A stretch of DNA of 64,000 nucleotides from Caulochytrium protostelioides. Its lineage: Eukaryota; Chytridiomycota; Caulochytriomycetes; Caulochytriales; Caulochytriaceae. The notes beneath the pieces are model-generated. The model was not told where the DNA came from. It ran no database searches and was given only the letters and a program-made list of their open reading frames with translations. The first letter of the stretch is position 1. Every line of letters starts with the position of its first letter. Shown here piece after piece: positions 30,929 to 41,746 of the stretch. The stretch lies in NCBI GenBank assembly GCA_003615045.1, contig ML014176.1, positions 30,603-94,602 on the forward strand, written 5' to 3'. Made by a program: the position numbers and the translations under genes.

Positions 30929-32860
30929 ATGGCGTACCAGGCGCTGCCCCTGCCACCGCCGGGCCCTGGGGGTCACCTGCCGGGGCATATGCCTGGCCAT
31001 CTGCCGGCACACCTACCAGGACATCAACCAGGGCACCACGTCGACGTCCATGGCCTCAGCCACGCGCTTCACCCGAGTCTCGGCCTCCCTGGGCTCGATG
31101 ATGCGGCGATGGCCGATGCGAGCGACCGCTGCACGGTGGTCGGCATGACGCCGCTCTCGACGACGCCGTCCGACTGCCCGTCGCGGTCGCCTAGCCCGCC
31201 CCTCGGCGTGATGCCGCGGACCGGCGGCAAGCCCCGCGGCCCCCGCAGCCGCTCCAAAGCGCTCCGGCAGAACCACAACGCCCTCGAGCGCCTGCGCCGT
31301 TCTCACCAGCGCGAGCAGATCGAAGCGCTGCGCCAATGCCTGCCCGTCTCCGAGTATGAGCAACGCACGAGCACCATCACTATTGTGCAAGCCGCCGCGG
31401 CCTACATCGGGCAGCTGCAGCACCGCATCGCACGGCTCGAGCAGCAGCTGGGCCTCGAGCGCCTCGACTCGCCACCCTTGATGCCGACTGGGACGCCGGC
31501 GCACGACGGGTCGCTCGCCAGCTCATCGAGTCCCAGAGACATGGACGTCGTGACGAACGCTCACGGCGGCGGCGGCGGCGGCGACCTCACGCCGGTGATG
31601 CCGCCCATCCAACGCACCACGTCGCTGGAGTCGCTCCTCTGGCGCAGCGCGAAGCGCCGACACCACAGTGAGACCCTCCGCGCGAGGCCGGCGTCGCCCC
31701 AGGCGCGCGTGCCCAAGCAAGAGGCGGCCGAGACGGTGATGACGCCGCTAACGAGCGCTGATGACGGGCTGGCGACGCCGGCGGTCAGCGCGTATACGAG
31801 GCCGGACCCGTTTGAGGCCTTCGCCCTCGTGCCGTGCCCGTCGCCCATCGCGGCCGTCTCGGGTCGCGCCCGCGTGCCGCAACCCGCCACGGCCTCCTCG
31901 CTGGCGCCGGCGCAGGCGCTGGAGAGCGCGCCCGTGCTCGCATGCGCCAATCTCCAGGAACTCTTTGGCTTCTCCTTCGACGCGGCGTCCGCGACGACGA
32001 CCATGACGACCACGATCGACGCCTCGGGTATGTTGGTTGATGCCGCGGCTGCCACCGGCCACGGCGCCATGCACGCAGCCGTGCTGTCCGCCCCGGCGGG
32101 CCGGGGGTCGTGGGGGCCGGCGCCCATCTCGCCGGACTCCCTGCACTCGCCGCGCAGCACGCCGCGCGACGGCGCCCCCGGCACCGGCAGCCGCCGCCGC
32201 CGCCGCCGCAGCTCGCTCAGCCTGACGCAGACCACGGCCATGCTCGTGGAGGCCACGTGCGCGCCGACGCCGCAGACACCGAACAGGATGAGCGTACGGC
32301 TCTTCAACGAGCAGACGCTGACTCTGGATGTGACGTCTGATCCGGCCAGCAGCGACAGCGACGCCGAGCGTCCCGGCACCGGCGGCGCTGGCCGTGTCCG
32401 CCGGCTGAGCCGGTGCACCCTCGTCGCGACACCCCGCGGCGTCTCGCCGGGCGGCTTCGACGCGCACCGCCTCAGCGGCCTGATGATGCGGCCCGCAGGC
32501 GACCGCGTCGCCTCGGCCTTGGAGACGATGCTCGAGAACCAGGTCGCTCATACGGCCGCCATCTCCACGGCCGCCCGGATCGCCCACGAGAACGCCGCCG
32601 CGTCGTCCTTGATGTTCCCCTTCTACACTGATTGCCGCAAGAGCACGATGCCCTTCACCGTCCCAGCCATGACCACGGCGGAAACGGCGACAGCGGCAGC
32701 CGTGGGCGATAAAAGTGGGGAGCTGGGCCCCTCCCAAGGGACCACATCCCACGCGATCGCGGCCGCGGCGGACGGCGCCATGGCGACGACGACAACAGCG
32801 ATGCTCGCGCTGTCGGATCTGTCCTCGCAGCTCGCGGCCTTGCTCGCGCCATCCGGCTAG
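30929..32860 (+). CDS. Max/Myc-like bHLH transcription factor
   Basis: 643 residues from the ATG at 30929 (GCCATGG context). The bHLH domain spans about residues 110-172: basic region RQNHNALERLRRSHQRE, helix 1 IEALRQCLP, loop, helix 2 STITIVQAAAAYIGQLQHRI, then a short leucine-zipper-like IARLEQQLGLERL. H116, E120 and R124 are the H-x3-E-x3-R residues with which class-B bHLH proteins read CACGTG. The N-terminus carries a (H)LPGH-type repeat near 16-36. The rest is Ser/Ala/Thr-rich and disordered, with an RRRRRRSSLSLTQT segment near 420 and HENAAASSLMFPFYTDCRKSTMPF near 550, which may be a conserved activation or docking piece. A nuclear role is inferred. It converges on the lipase gene at 33332. 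Confidence 0.82.
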   Translation: MAYQALPLPPPGPGGHLPGHMPGHLPAHLPGHQPGHHVDVHGLSHALHPSLGLPGLDDAAMADASDRCTVVGMTPLSTTPSDCPSRSPSPPLGVMPRTGGKPRGPRSRSKALRQNHNALERLRRSHQREQIEALRQCLPVSEYEQRTSTITIVQAAAAYIGQLQHRIARLEQQLGLERLDSPPLMPTGTPAHDGSLASSSSPRDMDVVTNAHGGGGGGDLTPVMPPIQRTTSLESLLWRSAKRRHHSETLRARPASPQARVPKQEAAETVMTPLTSADDGLATPAVSAYTRPDPFEAFALVPCPSPIAAVSGRARVPQPATASSLAPAQALESAPVLACANLQELFGFSFDAASATTTMTTTIDASGMLVDAAAATGHGAMHAAVLSAPAGRGSWGPAPISPDSLHSPRSTPRDGAPGTGSRRRRRRSSLSLTQTTAMLVEATCAPTPQTPNRMSVRLFNEQTLTLDVTSDPASSDSDAERPGTGGAGRVRRLSRCTLVATPRGVSPGGFDAHRLSGLMMRPAGDRVASALETMLENQVAHTAAISTAARIAHENAAASSLMFPFYTDCRKSTMPFTVPAMTTAETATAAAVGDKSGELGPSQGTTSHAIAAAADGAMATTTTAMLALSDLSSQLAALLAPSG

Positions 32861-33331
32861 ACCGGAGACGCCGGCTGTGCCCGCGTCTGCCGCCGCGATA
32901 GCGACCATCTTCCTTTTCTCATAGACATGGGGCCGGCCCGGCACTGCCGATCGCCCCACCCCCCACCCCGACCCCTCGCCTCCGAAAGGACCCGATCCCA
33001 CCGCCGATCGGTTCGATGATCGTCGTCGAGGCCTTTGTTTGTTCGCTCCTGCCATTATTTTTCTGACTCATATCGCTCATCAATGGTCTTGGTTTCATCT
33101 CTGATTGAGAAGATGACGATATATCTGTATATGTCTGAATATCGACCACGATCGATATGTCAATGCCCCGCGCTGATCCACCTTTTGATGCTGACTGCTG
33201 TCGCCCATCACTTCCAGCCATCACTGCCACAACGAAGCGGATGATTAGAGAGTACTCGAGAGAGTACTATTGCTTGCGCTGTGTCGTGGGACGTTGATTT
33301 CATGGAGAGCGAGAGACAGAGAGAAAGCGCT
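32861..33331. other. convergent 3' intergenic region
   Basis: 0.47 kb between two stop codons, with an AT-rich stretch at 33040-33270 suited to 3' end formation on either strand. No gene. Confidence 0.5.
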
Positions 33332-36300
33332 TCAGGCATGGGCCGTATCGGCCGCGATCACAGCGGCACGCAGCTTATTGAGGGCTTTCTCATAGACCCA
33401 CGGCGAATGGTCGACGATCATGGTCTTGCTAAAGTTCATGGTCGCGAAAGCCACCTGCACATTGTCGGCGCGGTCCATCCGCAGCCCTTCGGCCATGTGG
33501 CGGCGCGGCGCCGGCGCCGGCGCCGGAGGCATCGACGGCGGGTCGCCCTTCTTCGAGGTCGACGGCGGCGGCACCGGCACCGGCCCCATGGCGGGCTCGT
33601 GGCGGGCGGCGACCGGCGGGTTGATCCAGTAGACAGATCCTGGCGGAAAGAGTTTTTCGGAGGCCATGTCGGCGCGCAGCGTCTTGGCCAGCGCCCAGAA
33701 CCAGACGGCGTCGTCGGGCTCGCGCTCGACGCCGAGCATGCCCAGGCCGAGGACCTTGCCGACGATGCGCTCGGCGAGGCCCGGCTCGCGGGTCAGGTTG
33801 ACGACGACACGGCGGAAGTCGCGGAAGAGGCCGAGGCTGACGGTCGCGAAGATGTCGTCCCGGAAGATAACGGCCGTCACGAGCCCGCGCGCGGCGCGGC
33901 TCAGCCGCACCGACAGCACGGCGGGTGTGCCGTACGCATAGCACACGACCTGCCGGTGCGGCGGGAAGCCTTGGTCGGGATCGAGCGAAAAGACAGCGTC
34001 GTTCGGGTCCATCCGCGGCGGCGGCCGCCGCCGCCGCGCCGACGACGACGACGGCAGCGCGGACGCATGAACGCTGCTGACGGTCGGCTCGAGGTCGTCG
34101 AGGTCGGCCGCCGCAGCAGCGCTTTCGCCCGGGTTGTGGTGGCGACGAGCCCACATCAGCGCCAACACGCTGGCGGTGCCGCCGCCGAGAGAGTGCCCGC
34201 AGATGACGAGGCGGAAGCCCGGGTGCTCGTCAAGCGTCGCAATCAGGATGTGGCGCACGTCGTCGGCAATCTTGCGCGCACTGTGGAGCATCCCACCGTG
34301 CACGTGGCCGCGGACGCCGTCGCGCGAAGTGAACGGCTCGTACTGCGCCGTCAGGTCCGTCACAATATCGGCGAACCCCAGCGTGCCGCGCAGCGACAGC
34401 ACCACGGAGCGCGTGTGCGTGTCCACCGCCAGGTAGTACACGGGCGGATCGCACATCGGCGTCCGCGCTTCCCGGATCGTATTGAACGTCGATGTCACGA
34501 TGTGCTCCGCAGGAATCGACACGTACCGCGAGAAGTAGGTATGATTCGAGTGGTACGCCGCCGCGCTCTCCCCGGCCATCGGTGACATGGGCGGCACGGG
34601 CGGCGGCGCGGCCGCCGCCGCCGCCGACGACGCCACGTCGCGGCGGGGCTCGTCGGCCGTGCCCGATGCGGCATGGACTGGCGGCGTCCTGGCCAGCGAC
34701 CGCGACGGCACGGGCGCGACCGTCGCCGTCGGCGTCTGGGGCCGGTGCGGCGTCAGGGTCAGCGAGGGCATCGCGGCGCCGAGGGACGTCGGCGTCGGCG
34801 TCCGCATGGGCGCGCCGTTCAGCAGCCGCGGCTGCTCCTGCGGCCCGAGAATCTTGATGAAGTGCGACCCGTACGTCGCGATCGAGAACCGCGAAAAGCG
34901 GTCGAGATCCGTGAGCAGCGCGACCAGCGAGCGCTTCGAGAAGTGCGGCGGGGCCATGGCCGAGGCCGACGGCGCCGGCGACGGTGACGATGACGGCGGC
35001 GGGAGGACGGTGGCGGGCGCGAGCGGTGACGGCGGCGAGACGGACGAGGTCAGCGGGGCGAGACGGGGCAAGCCATTGGGCGCCGGGCGCGGCGGGACCA
35101 CGGGCGGCTCGGTAACTGCGGCCCGTGGCGCGGCCGTCGGGGCGCCGTGGAAGCTGTGGGCGCGGTGAGCCGTCATGGCGGGCGCCGCCGCCGCGCCGTC
35201 GCGCAGCGCGCAGGCCCGCGAAGCGGCTTTGAGGCCGGACCGCGCGCCCGGGCTCGCGGGGCCCGGCGGCGTCCGGGCAGCGCCGCGGGCCATGCCTTGC
35301 TGGAAGAGCGGCGCGAGCGTCTGGACGAGCGCGGCGTCCGAGGCCGGCGGGAACGGCAGGCCGCGCAGACTGGCGCTGAGGCCGCCAGCGGCGCCGGAGT
35401 TCGCCGCGCCGGCGCCGGCGCCGTGGGGCGCGCTGCCGACGTCGGGCGAGGACATGCGCCGCATCAGGGCCGAGGCCTCGAACTGCCGGGCAAAGAGGTC
35501 GGTGAACTCTTTCGTGTACTTGGCCGGGCTCGTGTCGGGGATGAACTGGGACCACAGCGACGTTGACGGCGGCCGCCGCGGCCAGTCGCGCGCGTCGACG
35601 GGCGTCGGGTGACGGTGCAGGCGATGGCGCGAGGAGCCGTGGTGCGATGAGGTGCGCGACGGCGGCCGCGGCAACGACGAGGCGGCGGTCGCGGCTGTCG
35701 GGGCGGATGCGGAGGCGGTCGCGGAGGCCGACGTGCTTTGGTGCGGCCGCGGCAGATGGATCGTGCCGCGCTTGCGGCCGGGCTGGATGGAAAAGACGGG
35801 CACCAGCTTCAGCGCGGCTTGACGTTGCCTGCGGGTAGCATACTGCAAGCACGCGTAGGCCAGCATCGCCTTGGTGGTCTGGCTGAGCGTCGTCAGATAC
35901 GACTGGCGGCCGCCGCCCGTGAACTCGTCGTCCTTCTGAAGCTCATCGATAATGAGCGAGATGAACGACGCGAGCGCCTTCGAGGTCTCGGTGTCCCCAA
36001 AGAGCCCGTCAAAGAGCTGAACGGCTTCCTCGGCGGCGGTCAGCGACAGATGCGTGACCGAGTTGGCCATGTAGAACGCCGTCATGGCGAGCATCTCGGA
36101 GAGCCCGAAGAAAGAGTGCAGCAGAAACACGGCGCTCGACGTATACCGGTCCAGCGCCATCTCGAACGCGTGGTGCTCGCGCGCCGCGTCCGACACCGAG
36201 GTCGCCGTCGTCGCCGTTGCCGCCGCCGCCAGCGCGCCGGGCGCCGCCGGCCGCGGGCCGCCCGTCCCTGGCGTCCCGGCGGTAGGCGCGCCATGGGATG

Positions 36301-37028
36301 CCGGGAGCGCCGTCGCTGCCGGCGCTCGGGAGAGCGGCCACCCCAGGGCGGACGCGTACGACGCATACGACAAGAGCGACGACGGCGAGGACGACGGCGA
36401 GGACCACGCCGCGGCGGACGAGGCCCACCCGGAGGCGTGCGCCATCTGGTGGGTCCGCCGCGCCGTGCAGATGGCGTTGACGAGGAACCGGCGGGACGCG
36501 CCAAGCGTCGCGCCCGTGCTGAAGCGGAGCCCATCGAAGACGGCGTCGAGGCCGACCTGCGCCACGCGGAGCGACATGCGCGACACGGACGAGACGGACG
36601 AGATGGTGCGGGCGATCGCGCCGGGCAGCAGCGCGGCGCGGCGCGGCGCGCGGCCGCCCAGCGCCGCGTCGGTCTCGCCCTCCGCCGCGCCGCTGCCGCC
36701 GTCGGCGTCGCTGACCGGCAGCGGCAGCGCGACCGTCATGGACGGCCGATGCGTCAGCGGCGCCGGCAGCACGCCTCGCGTGGCCGCGCCGGCCGCGCCG
36801 GCCGCACCAGCCGTGCCGGAGGCGGCGTCGGCATCGGCGTCGGCGTCGGCATGGACATGGGCCATCTCGCCGAGCATGGCCTGGTCCACGAGCCCGAGAT
36901 GGGTGAGCTCGGGCGGCGTCTCATCGCGTAACCGCGAGCGCGACGACGGCGGCGACGACGTCGACGATGGGGACGACGCGTCCTCATCGATGGATAAATC
37001 GCCGTCGCTGGCGGTCTGATGCGCCTCG

Positions 37029-37059
<31 letters not shown>

Positions 37060-37567
37060 GACTGAGATCGAGATCGAGATCATTCGCCTTGTTTATGGCG
37101 TCGTCCCCGCGGTGGTCGAGGTCCATGGGCGCCTTGGCGGTGGCGGAACCGTGGGGCGGCGACGAAGGCCGCGGCCGTGGATGGTGCAGCGCGGCCCCGT
37201 ACGGCAGGTCTGGCGCCGTTCCGTAGGTGCGGTGGTGCACAGGGCCATACCACGCATGGTGGTCGTGGTGGCCGTCGCTGTCGCTGTGCTCGTGCTCGTC
37301 GCTCTGGCCGTTATCGGCGTGATGGAACAGTCGGTGTCGCGCCGCGAATGAAGCGGTGGAGAGCGGCGCCGCGCCCGGGGACAGCGCCGGCGCCGCCGAG
37401 AGATCGTCCTCGATCAGGGTGTCCGCCACATCGTCGTCCTCGTGGTCGCTGCCGTGGAGCCGCGGCACATCGCAGGGCGACGCGGGACGGTTCGCGGCTT
37501 TGAACGGCGCGGCTGGATGCGGCCCGTCAAGCGGCTTTGGCGGCGCCGCTATGACCGTCGCGACCAT
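33332..37567 (-). CDS. large class-3 lipase, sn1-specific diacylglycerol lipase-like
   Basis: 1411 residues from the first ATG (37567); the frame before it starts only with TTG. The N-terminal two thirds are mostly disordered, with a nine-Asp run encoded by a GTC/GAC repeat near residues 180-190. Around residues 470-560 is a predicted helical part (MALDRYTSSAVFLLHSFFGLS ... NSVTHLSLTAAEE). The lipase core spans about 1015-1400: TYFSRYVSIPAEHIV, VVLSLRGTLGFADIVTDL, and the nucleophile elbow GHSLGGG with S1126. It continues with VCYAYGTPAV and the catalytic-Asp region FRDDIFATVSLG, then WINP and the closing FSKTMIVDHSPW. Between the elbow and the next strand sits a short low-complexity insertion. 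Such enzymes release fatty acid from the sn-1 position of diacylglycerol, usually at membranes; the substrate is inferred. Confidence 0.82.
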
Positions 37568-39779
37568 GGTGCGTGGCGTCAAACGACGGCGTCAACAGCG
37601 GCGGTAGAAACAGCGACGGCGACCATGCAAGGATATCGCGCGATCTGTCTGTTGAGTAAGCTTTCCGTGGCAGAATCCGGTCGCTGGGGTGCCACGTCGG
37701 CCCGCCGTCGACCAGACGTCCACGAGCCGTCGACTCGGAGGCGACTCAGGACCAGGTGGAGGAGACGCAGATCGGCGGCAGCGCCACAGATCGAACGGGA
37801 TTGATGGAAAGACTTAGGAGGCAAAAGAACCGGAATCACAGCAGCAGCCCTTGGCCATGGCGAGTCGACCCGGGGGTGCCGCACAGATGAGCGGCGTTCC
37901 GGCAAGCGGCGTGTGAGATGTGATGTGCCCCGGGCGATGGGCGGAGTATGCCTCTGCAGCTGGGAGTTGACGGAGCGACGCTGGGACAGGTCGCAACGGA
38001 ACGCCACCGGCGACCAGGAAAGACGACCGGCGTCGGAGTCTGCTGCGCTCGTGCGCGCCGGGTCGACAGAGCTTGCGACCGCAACCGCGCGACGACGGGG
38101 AGCACGTGGTCGCCACGTGCGATGCTAGGGGCTCGCCGCGCAGATCGGCGAAACGAAAGTATCCGCTCCTTACAGGCGGATGCGGCGTGACGCTGCGTGA
38201 ACGGACGTCCTGAACGAGAGCGAGTTGGGTGGAAGGGTGGAATGGGTATCAGCGGCGGCCGCAGCACAGGTGTGAAGGCGCGGGGCTGCTGCGAAGGCGA
38301 CTAGGGATGACCTCTCGCTCGCTAGTGGGGCGGGCCGAGCGGCGCGGGGGAAGGGGAGGTTCAATGGGTATTTTGTCTGCGCTCAAGCCACCGAGTCGAC
38401 CGCCGCTGAATCGTCCTGCACCACCTACCGTTGCCCCTCCTTCGTGTCGTAGCTCATGGAGCCATGATACGCGGTCGAGTGGCTCGAACCATACCTCCCC
38501 CTCCACGCACATGGCCATGGCGCCTGACCGCTCCTCCGGGTTAGAACGGGTGGCTGGGGTGGAGACAACCGCGGCGGCTCCGCGCGCCGGTTACCGCCAC
38601 CGCGAGCCTCGCCTTTCGTGTGTTTCGCAGCGTGCAGGGACGTGATACCATCCCATACAATGGGCCACCGCGGCCGCGCCGCCGGGTTTCACGTTACCGC
38701 GGGATCCCCTGGTGGTGTCCCCGAACAGGCATCACTGGGCGCGACCCCGCGAGACTTCGGCGCCACGCAAACGACATCATCCGCCTCCGCCGCCTGAGCG
38801 GGCGCCGTCGTGGTGGCCGCCGGCGGCTCAAGCCTCGCGCACGAACGATGAACGGCGCGAGCCCAGCGCGGGAAGCCGCGGCGGGGACCACGGCCGGCCG
38901 GGTGGGCTCCCCGCCTCGGTCCCTCGGCGCGTGGAACGCGGTGGCGGGCGCCGGCGCCGCGGGTCCGGTGCCGCGCACGTGCCGGCGACGGACGGCGCCT
39001 CCCCGACCCGACCGTCTCGGCGGCGGCGGGCCACGTGCCTGCACGGCACGGCACGGCACGAGCGCGGGCGGCGGCCTTCGCTCCCGCGGGCGGCCTTCGG
39101 CCATCGTGCGCGGGACCACGAGCGCTACGGCGGTCCGCCGGCGATCTCCGGCGCCGGACGCCCGGAGCGGCGGCCGCGACGGCGGCGGCGCGGTCCTTTC
39201 ACGGGCGCCGTCCACGCCGCGCCGCACGCCGCGCCGCACGCCGCTGCCCCGCCAGGGGCGCTTTGCAACACCGGCCGGCGCAGGGCTCCCGCGCCGCCGC
39301 CATGGAACCAGTAGGCGCGGCGCGCCATCAGGATTTTCTCGCAGCAGAAGTATCGCCTGAACACCGAGAGCAGGGATACGCCAAGGCGCCGCTGCCGTAG
39401 CAATGGAGCGTGGGACGGGCAGGATCAATAAGCTGCTATCGCAGCCATTTTTGGGCACCCAGGCTCTCGAGTCTCCGCTTGCCGACGCGCTATCACCTGA
39501 TCGGTTGCCGAACCCGCTCTCACGCGGCCCACCGTGCCTATCATTGCTGCTGCTCCTGCGGCTCCTCCTCCTGCTGGTGCTGCGGCTACCTCGCCTGGCA
39601 AATCCCCTATCGCCACTCTTGGCTGTCGCCCCCCGCTGGATCCCTTCATTCCGTCACAACTCCGACGTCTTGCTTGCAGCGAGCATTTATCGCGCGCGCG
39701 ACGCGCCCGCGCTCCCATCGAAGCTTTCATTGAAGCTTTCGCATAAGCTGGACGTGAAGCGTTTCGCGGAGCGCTCAGG
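37568..39779. other. gene-free interval between the lipase and SSL1 genes
   Basis: 2.2 kb between divergent starts. GC-rich Arg/Pro-type frames at 38620-39460 occur on both strands and look compositional. No supported gene or RNA. Confidence 0.5.
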
Positions 39780-41714
39780 ATGGATCTGCTCGATGCCGAT
39801 GACGACGTCAAGAAGGCCGGGTATGCGTGGGAGGACACGTACAAGCGGTCGTGGGACCTGCTCCTCGAAGACGAGGCGGGCTCGCTCGAGACCGCAGTCG
39901 ACCGGCTGAAGCAGCAGCTGAAGCGCGCGCGGCGGACCCTCCGTTTCGGGACCGTTCGGCGCGGCATCGTCCGCAATGTTGTGCTCGTGCTCGACGCGTC
40001 GGCCGCGATGGCCGAGCAGGACCTGAAGCCGAACCGGATGGAGACGACGCTGAAGCTCGCGCGGCAGTTCATCACGGCGTTCTTCGACCAGAACCCGCTC
40101 TCGCACCTCAGTATCGTCGTGACGCGCGGCGGCCTCGCCGAGCGCTGGACGCAGGCGAGCGGCAACCCGACCGACCACATCGACGCGCTCCAGTCCAAGG
40201 GCCCGACGCGCGTGCTCAGCGTCAGCGGCGCCGCCAACAAGATCGCGGCCCAGGGCCGCCTCGAGATGAAGGATCTCTACGGCGAGCCGAGTCTGCTGAA
40301 CGCGCTCTCGCTCGCCCGCACGATCCTCGCCCATGCCCCCGCCCACGGGACCCGCGAGGTCCTGACCGTGTTCGGGTCGCTTACCTCGTGCGATCCCGGC
40401 AATATCTACGACTTGATTCCCCAGCTGAACCAGGACCGCATCACGGTCAACATCATCGGCCTCGCCTCCGAAGTCCATGTCTGCAAAGCCGTCTGCGCCA
40501 GCACCCGCGGGCAGTACCGCGTCATCATGAACGAGGACCACTTCGACGAAATCATGACGGGGTGGACCCCGCCACCGCCCCTCGTTCGGGAGGACGGGGA
40601 CGCCCGGCCACGGCTCATGGAGATGGGGTTCCCGCGGCGCCGCAAGCCCGTGGGGACCGGCGGCTTCAAGCACCAAGTCGACCCACCCGCGAACGACGAC
40701 GCCGCCGCCGCCGCGACCGCCGCGAACCCAACCGCGACGCCGTCGCTCATGGCGGCTGCCACCCCAGCGGCGCCCGGAGGCGCGCTGATGAAAACATCCT
40801 CCGCCTCTGCGGCGGCGGCGGCCGCCGCCGCCGCCGCCGCCGCCTCGGCCGCCGCTGCCGCCAAGCAGCGCCGTCGCCCCGTGTCGTTCCTGTGCGCGTG
40901 CCACCCGTTCCGGCCCGAGCAGCGCGGCTTCACGTGCCCGCGGTGCCTCTCGGTCGTCTGCGAGCTGCCCACGGAGTGCCCCGTCTGCGCGCTGACGCTC
41001 GTCTCGAGCCCGCTGCTCGCCCGTTCCTACCACCACCTCTTCCCCGTCATGCCCTATGTCGCGATCGAGAGCGCCCATCACCAGCGCCGCGCCGCCAAGC
41101 GGCTGGCGTCGTCGAGCGATGCCGACGCCGACGGGATCGCCGCCGCCGGGGCTGCCGACGGCGCCGGCGCGCTCGATGGCTTGAATGTCGCCGCCGCCGC
41201 GCTCGCGGACTCGGCTGCGCCAACCGCCGCGGCCGGCGCGAAACCCGCCCTCGTGCCGAAGCGCGCCAACCCGGACGGCCCCTTGCTCTGCTTTGCGTGC
41301 GCCACGCCGCTCGAGCATCCGCCGGCAGCGCTCGCGCCCGCCGTCAAGCTCGATCCGGGGTCCGCCACGACCGCGACCGCCGACGATGCCGCCGCCCCCG
41401 CCGACGCCCACGCCGCGACAACGGCTGTGGTGAAGGTCAAGAAGGAGCGGGATGGCGACGGCGATGGCGAGGACGCCGGGACGCCGGCGCCGAGCGGCGG
41501 GATGGTCGCGTCCGCGAACGGCGCGGCGACGTCGACGCCGGCGCAGGTCGCCACCAACCTGGTCGCGAGCACCCATTCGGCGCTGCCGCCGAGCGCCTTT
41601 GCTGCGACGATCCTCGGCGGCGTCTATGCGTGCCCGTCGTGTCGCCAGCCCTTCTGCCTCGACTGCGACATCTACGTGCACAGCCACTTGCACAACTGCC
41701 CGGGATGTATCTGA
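39780..41714 (+). CDS. SSL1: TFIIH subunit SSL1/p44 (GTF2H2)
   Basis: 644 residues from the ATG at 39780. N-terminus GYAWEDTYKRSWDLLLEDE is the conserved SSL1 entry. The vWA domain (about 60-250) shows NVVLVLDASAAMAEQDLKPN, FFDQNPLSHLSIVV and LTVFGSLTSCDPGNIYD, all diagnostic. The C-terminal zinc region has CACHPFRPEQRGFTCPRC and ECPVC (about 370-405), SSPLLARSYHHLFPV, a CFACATPL element, and a final RING-like CPSCRQPFCLDCDIYVHSHL ending CPGC. SSL1 is a core TFIIH subunit that binds and stimulates the XPD/Rad3 helicase in transcription initiation and nucleotide excision repair. The spacers are expanded, with a poly-Ala run near 340-362 and about 120 Ala/Asp-rich residues between zinc modules, making it longer than the roughly 400-460 usual. 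A Fanzor-like remnant lies antisense just past the stop. Confidence 0.95.
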   Translation: MDLLDADDDVKKAGYAWEDTYKRSWDLLLEDEAGSLETAVDRLKQQLKRARRTLRFGTVRRGIVRNVVLVLDASAAMAEQDLKPNRMETTLKLARQFITAFFDQNPLSHLSIVVTRGGLAERWTQASGNPTDHIDALQSKGPTRVLSVSGAANKIAAQGRLEMKDLYGEPSLLNALSLARTILAHAPAHGTREVLTVFGSLTSCDPGNIYDLIPQLNQDRITVNIIGLASEVHVCKAVCASTRGQYRVIMNEDHFDEIMTGWTPPPPLVREDGDARPRLMEMGFPRRRKPVGTGGFKHQVDPPANDDAAAAATAANPTATPSLMAAATPAAPGGALMKTSSASAAAAAAAAAAAASAAAAAKQRRRPVSFLCACHPFRPEQRGFTCPRCLSVVCELPTECPVCALTLVSSPLLARSYHHLFPVMPYVAIESAHHQRRAAKRLASSSDADADGIAAAGAADGAGALDGLNVAAAALADSAAPTAAAGAKPALVPKRANPDGPLLCFACATPLEHPPAALAPAVKLDPGSATTATADDAAAPADAHAATTAVVKVKKERDGDGDGEDAGTPAPSGGMVASANGAATSTPAQVATNLVASTHSALPPSAFAATILGGVYACPSCRQPFCLDCDIYVHSHLHNCPGCI

Positions 41715-41746
41715 TTTGATTTTACAGATAAGTGTTCTGGGGCAGC

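Noticed and set aside
39827..41719. 630-codon plus-strand frame overlapping SSL1 by +1 or +2
   Set aside because: Arg/Pro-rich frame-shifted shadow of SSL1, which carries diagnostic vWA and zinc motifs.
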